Shown here: in pieces, positions 8,479 through 17,506 of the stretch
How positions within the stretch are numbered: the first letter of the stretch is position 1
Layout of the letters: every line of letters begins with the position of its first letter
From: Fibrobacter sp. UWB2
GTDB lineage: Bacteria; Fibrobacterota; Fibrobacteria; Fibrobacterales; Fibrobacteraceae
DNA: 64,000 nt
NCBI RefSeq assembly: GCF_002210425.1
Contig: NZ_MWQK01000007.1
Location: 124,001 to 188,000, forward strand
Reading direction: 5' to 3'
Notes under the pieces: generated by a model
The model's database searches: none
Told to the model about the DNA's origin: nothing
What the model saw: only the letters and a program-made list of their open reading frames with translations
Position numbers and translations under genes: made by a program

Positions 8479-9933
8479 TTATTCCTTCACGCTCCAGGTC
8501 GTGCCTTCCTTAGAGTCCTTGATCACGATGTTCATCGCGGCAAGTTCATCACGGATGCGGTCGCTTTCGGCCCAGTTCTTGTTGGCGCGAGCTTCCTTGC
8601 GGGCTGCGATGAGAGCTTCGATCTTAGCGGTATCGATGTTGTCGTTCGCGCCCTTCTTCACGTATTCTTCGCGCGGCTGGTCGAGCTTGAGACCAAAGAT
8701 CTTGTCGAAGTCAGCCACGAGTGCAGCCTTTTCGCCGTCATCGATGTCACTCTTGAGCATCGTGTTCATGATGCCGAGTGCGCGCGGCATGTTGAGGTCG
8801 TCGCCGATGGCGTCCTTGAATTCCTGCTGGAAAGCCTTGGCTGCTTCGCTTGTGATAGCGGTTGCCTTGCCAATCAGCGGGTCCGTCTTCTTGTGCAAGC
8901 TCTTGAAGGCTTCCTTGGCACCGGTGAGGGCTTCCCAAGTGAAGTTCAGGTAGTTGCGGTAGTGGCTGCCGAGTGCAAAGTAGCGGTAGTCGAGCGGGTT
9001 GAAGCCGCGTTCCATGAGGAGCGTGACGGTCAAGAATTCGCCCGAGGACTTGCTCATCTTGCCGAACTTCTGTTCGGTCGTGCCGTCTTCAAGCTTTTCT
9101 TCGCTTGCAGTGCGGAGAAATTCGCCATGCATCCAGAAACGGCTGAACTGAACGCCGTTGGCGCATTCGCTCTGGGCAATTTCGTTCGTGTGGTGCACGC
9201 GGATGTGGTCCGTACCACCGCAGTGGATGTCGAGCGTCGGGCCGTTGTACTTCATGGCCATGGCAGAGCATTCGATGTGCCAACCCGGGAAACCAACGCC
9301 CCACGGGCTGTCCCATTCCATAGCACGCTTCTTGTCGGTCGGGCTGAACTTCCAAAGGGCAAAGTCCGTGGCGTTGTGCTTTTCGCCCATGTCGATGCGG
9401 CTACCCTTGCGGAGGTTTTCCACGTCGAGGCGTGCAAAGTCGGCATAGCGCGGGAACTTGAGGCTGTCGAAGTAGATGCCGTCAGAGGTGCGGTAGGTGA
9501 AGCCCTTTTCTTCGAGCGTCTTCACCAAGTCAATCTGTTCCTGGATGTGGTCCGTGGCGCGGGTCCAGCGGGTCGGTTCCTGGATGTTGAGGCGGTGCCA
9601 GTCGGCCATGAATGCGTCGGTGTAGAACTTTGCGATGTCCCAGACGGACTTGCCTTCGCGGGCTGCGCCCTTTTCCATTTTATCGTCGCCGGTGTCGCCA
9701 TCGCTTGTGAGGTGGCCCACGTCGGTGATGTTCACGATGTGGTTGACCTTGTAGCCGTAGTAGTTGAGCGTGCGGACCAAAAAGTCTTCAAAAATGTAAG
9801 TGCGGAGGTTGCCGATGTGGGCAAAGTGGTACACCGTCGGACCACAACAGTACATACGCACGGCGGGAACGCCTTCGGGAAGAGTGAACAGTTCTTTCTT
9901 GCGTGATGCGGTGTTGTAGAATTGAAGTGCCAT
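8479..9933 (-). CDS. cysS: cysteinyl-tRNA synthetase
   Basis: Class I aminoacyl-tRNA synthetase charging tRNA-Cys; cytosolic, with a zinc ion that selects cysteine. 484 residues. Seen: zinc/substrate Cys in MYCCGPTVY (Cys30), HIGH-type signature HIGN (39-42), zinc ligands in GWHIECSAM and TDHIRVHHTNE, and KMSKS (292-296). The C-terminal DALR-like anticodon-binding helices follow. The ATG at 9933 has GGAGG 5 nt upstream; the longer frame from 9972 is rejected. The MFS gene starts immediately after its stop codon on the same strand. Confidence 0.97.
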   Translation of the reverse strand: MALQFYNTASRKKELFTLPEGVPAVRMYCCGPTVYHFAHIGNLRTYIFEDFLVRTLNYYGYKVNHIVNITDVGHLTSDGDTGDDKMEKGAAREGKSVWDIAKFYTDAFMADWHRLNIQEPTRWTRATDHIQEQIDLVKTLEEKGFTYRTSDGIYFDSLKFPRYADFARLDVENLRKGSRIDMGEKHNATDFALWKFSPTDKKRAMEWDSPWGVGFPGWHIECSAMAMKYNGPTLDIHCGGTDHIRVHHTNEIAQSECANGVQFSRFWMHGEFLRTASEEKLEDGTTEQKFGKMSKSSGEFLTVTLLMERGFNPLDYRYFALGSHYRNYLNFTWEALTGAKEAFKSLHKKTDPLIGKATAITSEAAKAFQQEFKDAIGDDLNMPRALGIMNTMLKSDIDDGEKAALVADFDKIFGLKLDQPREEYVKKGANDNIDTAKIEALIAARKEARANKNWAESDRIRDELAAMNIVIKDSKEGTTWSVKE

Positions 9934-10177
9934 AAAGCCTCCGGTTAATGCGGCGCAACATGCGCCAAACATGCTAATGCGCGAGGCAATTTAGAAATTT
10001 TTACAAGGGACGGCAATTGTGCAAAGTCAATAACCAGCTATAAGATTTGGCTAATTCCGTCAATGTCGCGGCTATCATAATCGTTAAACCCTGTTGTTTT
10101 GACTTCAACGGAAATTGGGCGACGGAATGGTCCATTTTGGAGCATGGAATTTATATTAAGAAAAAATGGAGTGTTCA

Positions 10178-12178
10178 ATGATGTTAAAAAAGTTGCCTGT
10201 GATTGCTGCATCTGCAGCTTTGAGCTTTTGGGCATGTGGTGAAGACGGTTCTATTATGAATCCTAATGGCGGGGCGTATGCTCCCGCAGGAACCTCTTCT
10301 AGCAGTGATGCTTTTGAAATTGAATCTAGTTCCGGCGCTTTAGATATTGATGTTGAAATTTGGAGCTCTAGCAATACGGCCCCAGTTATCGGGACTTCTA
10401 GTTCAAGCAATGCATTGCCGGGCAATGTTGTTTCGAGTTCTAGCGTTGTGCCGAACGTCGGCGCCTCTAGCTCTAGCAATGTTATTCCTGTCGTGTCGTC
10501 GAGTTCTAACAATGTGGTTTCCGGTAGCTCGGAATCTGGCGACAATGAGAACGATAACGAAGATGCTAGAACTTTGGATGGTACGCAGATTCTCCTGAAA
10601 CTTGCTGGAACTTCGGCAACTGTTGAAAATAACAACGGTTGCGTTGAAATTGCAGATAAAAACGCAACGATTACTTGCCCGGGTGCTTACTACGTCACCG
10701 GCGAATCGTCCGATTTCCAAGTGGTGGTGAATACTCCGGGTGCCGAAAACGAAGGCAATACGGGCATTTATCTTCACAATGCAACTATCAAGAGCTCCCA
10801 TGCTCCGATTCTTGTGAAAAATGCCGACAAAACGGTTCTCCATTTGGTCAAGGGTACGACCAACGTGGTTGAAGATGGTAACGGAAATCACTTGTTCGTA
10901 AAGGTCAATGGTGCTCAGGATACGGCAAAGGCTGCTATTTATTCGAGAGACGATTTGAATATCAAGGGTGCCGGTACTTTGACCGTCAAGGGCAAGTTCA
11001 AAAACGGCATCCAGTGCAGTAACGATCTTAAAATCAAGAACGGCAACATTACTGTTGAAGCTGAAGAAAACGCCATCAAGGGCAAGGGTAGCCTCCAGAT
11101 TTCTGGCGGTACGCTGAATCTCACGGCCAAGAAGGGCGATGCCCTTGAAAGTGATGAATGCGAAGAAGGTACTGATGGCAAGTGCAAGTCTTTTATTGAT
11201 GGCAAGGGTATTGTCGATATCCGTGGCGGTAACATCACCATTAAAGCGGGTGATGACGGCATCCAGGCTGCACATTATGTCATGGTAAGCGATTCTACGG
11301 AACCGTCGACGGTTAAGGTGACTTCTACAGGCAAGGGCCTCGTGGCTGAAAAGTTCATCTATGTGAACGGTGGTAATATCAATGTGACTGCCGATGATGA
11401 TGCTCTGCATACAAAATACAAAGTCTTCATGAACGCAGGTGATGTGACCATTTCCACGAAGGACGATGGTATCCATGCGGACTCCGCTTTGCATTTGAGC
11501 GGTTCTACGATTAATGTGGTCACTGCTTACGAAGGCTTGGAAGCGTACAAGATTTTAGCAGAAGGTGGCGTCACGGCTACGTTTGCCACAAATGATGGCT
11601 GGAACGCTGCGGGTGGCGCCAAGGAAAATGCCGGTGGCTATTCCATGTTCAGCGAATCTAGTGGTCATGCTGTGATTAGCGGCGGTCACCACTACATCGC
11701 ATCGAAGGGCAACATGATTGATGTGCTTGATGCCAATGGTTCTGCAAAGATGACGGGTGGTGTGCTGATTCTCGAAATTACCGGCCAAAGCTATGAAAAT
11801 GGCGGTATGGGCGGTGGCTTCCCTGGTGGTGGCGGCTGGAACATGGGTGGTGGCTTCCCGGGTATGGGCGGTCAACAGGGCGGTGGCAATGGATGCCCCT
11901 CCAATATGGCGGGCGGTCTCATCGATACGGATACAGGCTTTGAAATTACGGGCGGCGTACTCCTCGCATTCGGTGATTACTCGACCGACACGCCGAATTG
12001 CGCGTCTGTCAGTTTCACGAGTGATAACTACTATGGCACGGAAAATGCTGCGTTCAAGCCGGAATACCATGGCAGCACGATTTTCTACGGTGGTGATGTG
12101 AAGTCTGTAAGTCAGGTAAATACCGCCGGGATGAAGGAATTCAAGTTCCCGAACGGCAAGATTTACATGTACAAGTAA
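10178..12178 (+). CDS. Cthe_2159-like carbohydrate-binding beta-helix lipoprotein
   Basis: 666 residues, lipid-anchored (lipobox FWAC, Cys20), followed by a long Ser-rich linker (about 30-120) made of SSSSN-type repeats. From about residue 130 onward it is a right-handed beta-helix with repeated rungs such as IKGAGTLTVKGKFKNGI, LQISGGTLNLTAKKGDA and VDIRGGNITIKAGDDGI. This pattern matches the family of Clostridium thermocellum Cthe_2159, which binds acidic polysaccharide and cellulose. A Gly-rich loop (GGMGGGFPGGGG...) sits near residue 540. Start: of the ATGs at 10166, 10178 and 10181, the one at 10178 has GGAG 6 nt upstream. It is monocistronic, with a TATATT box at 10152 and a strong terminator at 12210. 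Confidence 0.85.
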   Translation: MMLKKLPVIAASAALSFWACGEDGSIMNPNGGAYAPAGTSSSSDAFEIESSSGALDIDVEIWSSSNTAPVIGTSSSSNALPGNVVSSSSVVPNVGASSSSNVIPVVSSSSNNVVSGSSESGDNENDNEDARTLDGTQILLKLAGTSATVENNNGCVEIADKNATITCPGAYYVTGESSDFQVVVNTPGAENEGNTGIYLHNATIKSSHAPILVKNADKTVLHLVKGTTNVVEDGNGNHLFVKVNGAQDTAKAAIYSRDDLNIKGAGTLTVKGKFKNGIQCSNDLKIKNGNITVEAEENAIKGKGSLQISGGTLNLTAKKGDALESDECEEGTDGKCKSFIDGKGIVDIRGGNITIKAGDDGIQAAHYVMVSDSTEPSTVKVTSTGKGLVAEKFIYVNGGNINVTADDDALHTKYKVFMNAGDVTISTKDDGIHADSALHLSGSTINVVTAYEGLEAYKILAEGGVTATFATNDGWNAAGGAKENAGGYSMFSESSGHAVISGGHHYIASKGNMIDVLDANGSAKMTGGVLILEITGQSYENGGMGGGFPGGGGWNMGGGFPGMGGQQGGGNGCPSNMAGGLIDTDTGFEITGGVLLAFGDYSTDTPNCASVSFTSDNYYGTENAAFKPEYHGSTIFYGGDVKSVSQVNTAGMKEFKFPNGKIYMYK

Positions 12179-12209
12179 GTCAAGTTTTTGAATAAATAGG
12201 TACAAAAAT

Positions 12210-12234
12210 GGCTGCGAGAAATCGCAGCCTTTTT
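12210..12234 (+). terminator. rho-independent terminator of the beta-helix gene
   Basis: Perfect 8-bp stem GGCTGCGA/TCGCAGCC with a GAAA tetraloop, followed by five T. Confidence 0.92.
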
Positions 12235-12253
12235 GCTATGAAATTTTGCGATT

Positions 12254-12922
12254 CTATAGTAGCTTTTTCAAGCCTTCGATATTGCGGAGCACGATTGCTC
12301 CGCGTTTTATTTCGACAAGCCCCTTAGCGGCGAATTCCTTGAGCATGCGGGCTACCACTTCTCGGGCGGAATTCACGTCTCGCGCGATTTCTTCTTGTGT
12401 CTTTTTGACTTCGGGCTTGTCGCTACTTTCGTATGAATTAATCAAGTAATTGGCAAGGCGTTGGTCGAAACGCTTGAATAGCATTTGCTGAATGGCCCAA
12501 ATCGTCTGTGAATAGCGTTCCGTTTCACGTTCAAAAACGAATGAACGCACGTGAATGTTCGAGTCCATGAGCTTAGCGCAAACGGAGGAGGGGATGACGA
12601 GTACACTTGTGTCTTCTTCTGCGGTGACGATTGTTTCAAATGTTAACTGATGGATCACGCAGGAGGCGGTCGAAACGCAAAATTCGTTCGCGTGCGCACG
12701 GTACAGTGTGACTTCGCGACCTTCATCCGAGATAAGGCTCACGCGGATGCCTCCGCTCAAAATGAGGATGATCCCGAGACAGGCGGAACTGTTGCTGCTA
12801 ACAATTTGGTCTTTATTAAAGTGCTTGATCATCGCGCGTTGCGAAACTAACGCTTTTTCTTCAAGCGAAAGATTTCCCCAAAACGGAATTTTCTTGACAA
12901 TTTGACTAATCGGTTCGACCAT
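12254..12922 (-). CDS. Crp/Fnr family transcriptional regulator
   Basis: 222 residues. N-terminal cyclic-nucleotide-binding-like jelly roll (about 12-125), dimer helix (about 125-150) and C-terminal winged helix-turn-helix (about 165-215; TQEEIARDVNSAREVVARML as recognition helix). There is no N-terminal Cys cluster as in Fnr, though Cys occurs in the jelly roll (EFCVSTASCVI). The cAMP-binding signature RTSAD/E is not evident, so the effector is unknown. The ATG at 12922 has GGGAG upstream. It is preceded on the same strand by trxA with a terminator between them, so it has its own promoter. A Crp-like palindrome lies at 13386-13400. Confidence 0.9.
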   Translation of the reverse strand: MVEPISQIVKKIPFWGNLSLEEKALVSQRAMIKHFNKDQIVSSNSSACLGIILILSGGIRVSLISDEGREVTLYRAHANEFCVSTASCVIHQLTFETIVTAEEDTSVLVIPSSVCAKLMDSNIHVRSFVFERETERYSQTIWAIQQMLFKRFDQRLANYLINSYESSDKPEVKKTQEEIARDVNSAREVVARMLKEFAAKGLVEIKRGAIVLRNIEGLKKLL

Positions 12923-12950
12923 AAAGCGCTCCCTCTAGAGGGAATATATA

Positions 12951-12971
12951 AAAATCTCCCCTTTCGGGGAG
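12951..12971 (-). terminator. rho-independent terminator of trxA
   Basis: Six-bp perfect stem CTCCCC/GGGGAG around a 4-nt loop, followed on the minus strand by ATTTTTATA. It separates trxA from the Crp/Fnr gene. Confidence 0.8.
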
Positions 12972-12979
12972 CGTAGAAA

Positions 12980-13288
12980 TTATATCATTTTGACGATTTG
13001 GTCTTTCGGGCGGACGCCAACTGCGGAGTTTGTGACTTTGCCGTCTTTCATGACCACGAGCAGCGGGATGCTAGACACGCGGAACATGGCGGCGAGATCA
13101 CCTTCTTCATCGACGTTGACCTTGCAGACCTTGACTTTGTCCTTGTATTCCTCGGCAATTTCCGAGATGGTGGGCGAGAGCATGCGGCATGGGCCGCACC
13201 ATTGAGCCCAGAAATCAATCAGAACGGGCTTGTCGGATTTGAGGACTTCTTGTTCAAAGTTTTCTCTAGTGATGTTTAATTCAGCCAT
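12980..13288 (-). CDS. trxA: thioredoxin
   Basis: 102-residue cytosolic dithiol oxidoreductase. Active site WCGPC (Cys31, Cys34), preceded by PVLIDFWAQ, and the cis-Pro segment VSSIPLLVVMKDG are all present; length is normal for the family. No signal peptide, so it is the cytosolic form. Well-placed AGG-rich ribosome-binding site. Monocistronic, with its own terminator. Confidence 0.96.
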   Translation of the reverse strand: MAELNITRENFEQEVLKSDKPVLIDFWAQWCGPCRMLSPTISEIAEEYKDKVKVCKVNVDEEGDLAAMFRVSSIPLLVVMKDGKVTNSAVGVRPKDQIVKMI

Positions 13289-13385
13289 TGTTTTACCTTT
13301 CCTTTTTTTGTTTTATTTTAAACTCTTTTCTGGGGAGTTTTCCCCTCTTTACACCTATATTTTAGATAATCACAAGGCTTTAGAC

Positions 13386-13400
13386 TGTGACTAGGTCACA
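13386..13400. promoter_or_regulatory. Crp-like palindrome upstream of trxA
   Basis: TGTGAC-TAG-GTCACA: 6-bp perfect arms, 98 bp upstream of the trxA start. It resembles a Crp operator but with one base fewer in the spacer. The neighbouring Crp/Fnr-family gene (12254-12922) is the obvious candidate ligand; this is inference. Confidence 0.45.
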
Positions 13401-13433
13401 TTAACGAAAAATCTTTTTTGTGTACGAAAAAAA

Positions 13434-13454
13434 GCCGCGATGTTAATTCGCGAC
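13434..13454 (-). terminator. rho-independent terminator of the first GH10 gene
   Basis: Six-bp GC-rich stem (one G-U) with a 9-nt loop, followed on the minus strand by seven T. Placed after the stop codon at 13482. Confidence 0.75.
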
Positions 13455-13481
13455 CTTTATCTGGGCTGTCATTCCCGTCGT

Positions 13482-14888
13482 TTACTTAATGGCGATTCGT
13501 TTGGTAAGTCTTGTTACGCCTTGGCGAATTTGAACAACGTATAATCCTTTAGAAATTGAAGAAAGTTCAATGTCGCCTTTGACATCCTTTGCACTGAACA
13601 CGGGGCGCCCTTGCATGTCGAATATATCGACCTTCGCGGCAGTCTTCGAAGCCAATCCTGTTACGAATAATGTGCGTCCGGCGAGGTGTATAGATATGTT
13701 GTTCAACTTGGCGAGCGTCTTGATGGCGATGGGATCGTTGCAGTTGACGGTTCCGCAATCTTTGGGCGGATTGAGAACGGACTTCGGGTAGGGCGTTTTG
13801 ACTTCAGAAGCGGGGTGTGCCTTGAGGCTTGCCATAACGCTATCGTATGCGGGCTTCGGTTTGTATTGCTTGTCGTAAAGAAGTCCTTCGGTCTTGCCTT
13901 GCTGTTCGTCGAGCCAGCTGTGAGCATCGGTCAATCCCCAAATTACGAATTCGCCCATGTTCGGTTCTTCGAGGAACACGTCCATGAATTGGCGGTACAA
14001 ATGCCCCTGCTTGGCGTAGTCCGCTTCGGTGAGCTTGCCTGCGGAACCTTTCGGGAATCCGATGTCGAGCTCGGTAATGTTCAATGTCACGCCGAGTTCT
14101 GCAAGAGCCTTAGCAAGGGCGCGCACGTTTTGCGGAGTCGTTTCGTGGGCGATTTCGATGTGGGTTTGCGTACCCACACAAGTTATTGGAATGTTGTTCT
14201 TTTTCCAACGCTTGACCTGTTCTACGACAAAGCTTGCCTTGGAACCTTCGCGGAGGCCCCATTCAAGGGAATAGTCGTTGTAGCAAAGTTCTGCATCTGG
14301 ATCAGCTTCGTGCGCCCAGACAAATGCAGAATCCAAAAATTCGGCACCGATGCCTTCGTACCACACGGAGTTTGTGGAACGCCAGTCGGCATTGTAATCG
14401 TCATTGACGGCTTCGTTCACCACGTCCCATTCGGCGATTTGGCCTTTCCAGTGGCTGACAACTTTGGTGATGTGGTTCTTGAGGATGGCGAGCAACTTTT
14501 CTTTTTGGCCCTTATAGTCGTTTACCCAGTTTGCAACTTGGCTGTGCCAAGCGAGAGCGTGTCCGCGAACGCGGAGTCCGTTTGCCTGTGCGTATTTGAC
14601 CATCTTGTCACCCTTTTCGAAGTTGAATTCGTCTTCTTTGGGCTCGGTGGCGTCGAACTTCATTTCGTTTTCGGCAACGACCACGTTGAATTGTGTCTTG
14701 TGGATTTCTTCGAATTCCGGTTCGATATCGTCGTTGAACCATTCGCTGTTCAATATGGTGCCGATAAAGCGACCGCGTTCCTTGGCGAGTTGTCGAATAG
14801 TTTCGTCAGCGGCTTGGGCGTTCATGAAACCTGCGCCTATAATTGCGGCACCGAGTGCAATGCGCGATAAAGAATGAATCTTTTTCAT
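13482..14888 (-). CDS. endo-1,4-beta-xylanase, glycoside hydrolase family 10, secreted
   Basis: 468 residues. Hydrolyses xylan by a retaining mechanism. Signal peptide ends at AQA (about residue 26). The GH10 TIM barrel spans about 30-360: substrate motif HALAWHSQ (110-117), acid/base Glu159 in WDVVNEAV, nucleophile Glu273 in ITELDIGF. A short Cys-containing linker (CGTVNC) leads to a C-terminal domain of about 70 residues (from SIHLAGRTLFVTGL) with VDIFDMQGRPV and GLYVVQI, similar to type IX secretion sorting domains and nearly identical in the next xylanase. Start at 14888 (MKKIHS) because the signal peptide follows; the frame extends to 14987. Tandem paralogue of the gene at 15006. Confidence 0.95.
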   Translation of the reverse strand: MKKIHSLSRIALGAAIIGAGFMNAQAADETIRQLAKERGRFIGTILNSEWFNDDIEPEFEEIHKTQFNVVVAENEMKFDATEPKEDEFNFEKGDKMVKYAQANGLRVRGHALAWHSQVANWVNDYKGQKEKLLAILKNHITKVVSHWKGQIAEWDVVNEAVNDDYNADWRSTNSVWYEGIGAEFLDSAFVWAHEADPDAELCYNDYSLEWGLREGSKASFVVEQVKRWKKNNIPITCVGTQTHIEIAHETTPQNVRALAKALAELGVTLNITELDIGFPKGSAGKLTEADYAKQGHLYRQFMDVFLEEPNMGEFVIWGLTDAHSWLDEQQGKTEGLLYDKQYKPKPAYDSVMASLKAHPASEVKTPYPKSVLNPPKDCGTVNCNDPIAIKTLAKLNNISIHLAGRTLFVTGLASKTAAKVDIFDMQGRPVFSAKDVKGDIELSSISKGLYVVQIRQGVTRLTKRIAIK

Positions 14889-14962
14889 TTTATATCCCTC
14901 TATCAACCCATTTGCACCAACCCGAAAGATACATAAAACGTTCGAGAAAGTCAAATAAAAAA

Positions 14963-14985
14963 GGGACCAGGAAAATCCTAGTCCC
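14963..14985 (-). terminator. rho-independent terminator of the second GH10 gene
   Basis: Ten-bp stem with one A-A type mismatch (GGGACTAGGA/TCCTGGTCCC on the minus strand), followed by six T. It separates the two xylanase genes, which are therefore separate transcription units. Confidence 0.85.
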
Positions 14986-15005
14986 AAGTAATTAAGAGGT
15001 GAAAT

Positions 15006-16409
15006 CTATTTTATGGAAATCCGTTTGGTTAAATTCGTGGATCCGTTTTGCACTCGTACCACGTAAAGGCCTTCGGCAATGTTACTTAGATCGACTGTTC
15101 CGTTAATGCAATTTGTACTGTACACGGGACGACCTTGCAAATCGAGCAAGTCGACCTTCGCGGTGGTTTTCGAAGCCAATCCGGTCACGAACAGCGTGCG
15201 TCCGGCGACATGCAAAGAAAGACTATTGGGGGCATTGAACTGCTTGATGGATTGTCCCGGATCCAGTGCGGTTGAATCTTTTGTCGTGGAGTCCTTGACT
15301 GTAGAATCTGCTTTTGCTGAATCCTTCGGCGGTTCGTAAGTTTGGAGTCTCACCAAGATGCTATCGAATGCAGGCTTCGGCTTCAGATTGTCATCGTAGA
15401 TAAGGCCTTTCTGTCTGTTCAGGCCGCCAAGCCAGCTCCATTTATCAGAAACACCCCAAATCAGATACGTGTCCGCATTCGGTTCTTCGAGGATAATGTC
15501 GAGGTATTGACGGAATGTTTGTCCCTGACGTTCAAGGTCGCTCTTGCTGACATTGATGCCGCTCTTGAATCCGATATCGAGTTCGGTGATTTTCAACTTG
15601 ACGTTGAGTTTTGCAAGTTCCTTGGCGAGGGAGCGGAGGCTATCCGGCGAACCGATAAAGTGCTTGTCGGTGGTGGTGTCTTCCACGTGTGTCTGGGAAC
15701 CCACGCAATGGATAGGAATGCCGTTTTTGACCCAACGCTTCACCTGTTCTAGCAAAAATCCCGCCTTGGCTTTCGGATTGACGCCCTGTTCGAGGTTGTA
15801 GTCGTTATAGCAGAGTTCTGCATCCGGGTCTACAGCGTGAGCCCATACGAATGCGGAGTCGATGAATTCCGGACCGATGCCCTGGTACCAAACGGAACCG
15901 GTGCGCCACTGGGGCTCGTTGTTGCTGATAGCTTCGTTCACCACGTCCCATTCGGCGACTTTGCCTTTCCAGTGCCCGACCACGTTCTGGATGTGATTCT
16001 TGAGCACCTTGAGCAGTTTCTGCTTGTCGTTCTTGTAGTTGTTCACCCAGCCCGGAACTTGGCTGTGCCAGGCGAGGGCGTGGCCACGGACGCGCATGCC
16101 GTTTTGCTGTGCGTAACGGACCATCTTGTCGCCATTGTTGTAATTGAATCTCCCTTCTTGCGGTTCGGTGGCGTCGAACTTCATCTCGTTTTCGGCAACG
16201 ACGATGTTGAATTGGGATTTGTGGATCTGTTCGTAATTGCCAGGAAGGCCTCCGCCGAACCATTGCGAGTTCAAAATCGCGCCGATGTAGATTCCGTTTT
16301 TATCGGCAAGGGATCTAAGGGTTTCATCTGCGGCGAAGGCATTTGTTAATCCTGCACCGAATAGGGCCGTGCTAAGCACAAGACCCGCGAGTGCGTGAGT
16401 CTTTTTCAT
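15006..16409 (-). CDS. endo-1,4-beta-xylanase, glycoside hydrolase family 10, secreted
   Basis: 467 residues, clear paralogue of the downstream xylanase. Signal peptide (MKKTHALAGLVLSTALFGAG... cleaved after AFA), GH10 barrel with HALAWHSQ, acid/base Glu159 in WDVVNEAI and nucleophile Glu276 in ITELDIGF. The linker is a Lys-Asp-Ser-Thr repeat (KDSTVKDSTTKDST), unlike the Cys-containing linker of its neighbour. The C-terminal sorting-like domain (HVAGRTLFVTGLASKT, VDLLDLQGRPVYS, EGLYVVRV, KRISIK) is strongly conserved between the two. Likely regulated apart from its neighbour because a terminator lies between them. Divergent from the flavodoxin-like lipoprotein gene. Confidence 0.95.
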   Translation of the reverse strand: MKKTHALAGLVLSTALFGAGLTNAFAADETLRSLADKNGIYIGAILNSQWFGGGLPGNYEQIHKSQFNIVVAENEMKFDATEPQEGRFNYNNGDKMVRYAQQNGMRVRGHALAWHSQVPGWVNNYKNDKQKLLKVLKNHIQNVVGHWKGKVAEWDVVNEAISNNEPQWRTGSVWYQGIGPEFIDSAFVWAHAVDPDAELCYNDYNLEQGVNPKAKAGFLLEQVKRWVKNGIPIHCVGSQTHVEDTTTDKHFIGSPDSLRSLAKELAKLNVKLKITELDIGFKSGINVSKSDLERQGQTFRQYLDIILEEPNADTYLIWGVSDKWSWLGGLNRQKGLIYDDNLKPKPAFDSILVRLQTYEPPKDSAKADSTVKDSTTKDSTALDPGQSIKQFNAPNSLSLHVAGRTLFVTGLASKTTAKVDLLDLQGRPVYSTNCINGTVDLSNIAEGLYVVRVQNGSTNLTKRISIK

Positions 16410-16600
16410 CTTTTGTACTCCTTTTAACCCTAATCCTAATGAGTACCCAATGTTATTTAAGATAAACAAAAAGTAAACTAAAAGATGTAAAGAAAAATAT
16501 GCAAATTTCCACGATAACCAAGATAATGGTAACGCTATTGAACACCTTCCTTTTAAAATTGAATATCTTTTTATCTGTAAAATTTAAGTTGGAGGTTCTC

Positions 16601-17497
16601 ATGTCTCGTTCCTTGAAGTTTTCGCTTGCTTTGTCGGCTGCGGTTGCCGCATCCGCATTGCTTTCTGCCTGTGAAAAACAGGATGCCCAGCAGTCTAAAA
16701 CTCAGCCTGCACCGGTTGCCGAAGTGGCTCCGCAGCAGTCCAAGTCTGTGGTGGTTTATTTCTCGCAGACGGGAGCGACCAAAAAGTTGGCTCAGGTTTT
16801 CAAGGAAGCCCGCAATGCAGATGAAGTCGAACTCCAGCTTGTAAAGCCGTTCCCTTCGACATACGACAGTACAATTGCCGAAGTGCGTGCCGAACGCGAA
16901 AGCAAACAGTGGCCCGCTCTCGTAAATGCGAAACTCGACGTTGACAAGTACGATACCGTGTTCCTCGGTTATCCGATTATGTTCGGGACATTTACGACTC
17001 CGATTTACACGTTCCTCGAAGCGAACGATTTGAGCGGAAAGGTCGTGGTGCCCTTCTGCACTTACGGTAGCGGCGGTCGCAAGGCGAGCGCTAGCGAACT
17101 TAAGACTCTTGAACCGAATGCCAATGTGACTATCGCTTATGGAATTTCTAACAAGCGAATCAATGCCGAAGGCGGTGTTGAAAAGGCTAAGGAAGAAGTC
17201 GCGACATTCTTTGCAAATCTCGAAACGGGCAAGACAGAAGAAATGCTTATGGGCGGTTTCTCGGAACAGCGCCCGCTTACGGCAGAAGATTCTGCCGTGT
17301 TTGCTGCAGCTACCAAGGATTACGCCTATTTGGGCTTAAAGCCGCTCAGCGTTTCGACGCAGGTTGTCGCTGGAATGAACTACCTCTTCGTTTGCGAAAT
17401 GAAGGCTTTCGGTGGACCGGCAACGCAGACGAATGTCAAAATTTTCAAACCGCTTCCGGGCCGTGGTGAACCGGAAATGATTGTCGTCGAAAAGTAA
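16601..17497 (+). CDS. flavodoxin-like lipoprotein
   Basis: 298 residues. Signal peptide with lipobox LLSAC (Cys24), Gln/Pro linker, then a flavodoxin-like domain (about 46-200): FMN phosphate loop FSQTGATKKLA, YDTVFLGYPIMFG and VVPFCTYGSGG are the typical flavodoxin loops. A C-terminal extension of about 90 residues follows and is not recognised. An exported flavodoxin suggests periplasmic electron transfer or quinone reduction, but the reaction is unknown. The ATG at 16601 has GGAGG 6 nt upstream; the frame extends to 16499. The FISUMP gene follows after 9 bp, so the two are probably co-transcribed. Confidence 0.85.
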   Translation: MSRSLKFSLALSAAVAASALLSACEKQDAQQSKTQPAPVAEVAPQQSKSVVVYFSQTGATKKLAQVFKEARNADEVELQLVKPFPSTYDSTIAEVRAERESKQWPALVNAKLDVDKYDTVFLGYPIMFGTFTTPIYTFLEANDLSGKVVVPFCTYGSGGRKASASELKTLEPNANVTIAYGISNKRINAEGGVEKAKEEVATFFANLETGKTEEMLMGGFSEQRPLTAEDSAVFAAATKDYAYLGLKPLSVSTQVVAGMNYLFVCEMKAFGGPATQTNVKIFKPLPGRGEPEMIVVEK

Positions 17498-17506
17498 ATT
17501 TGGAAT

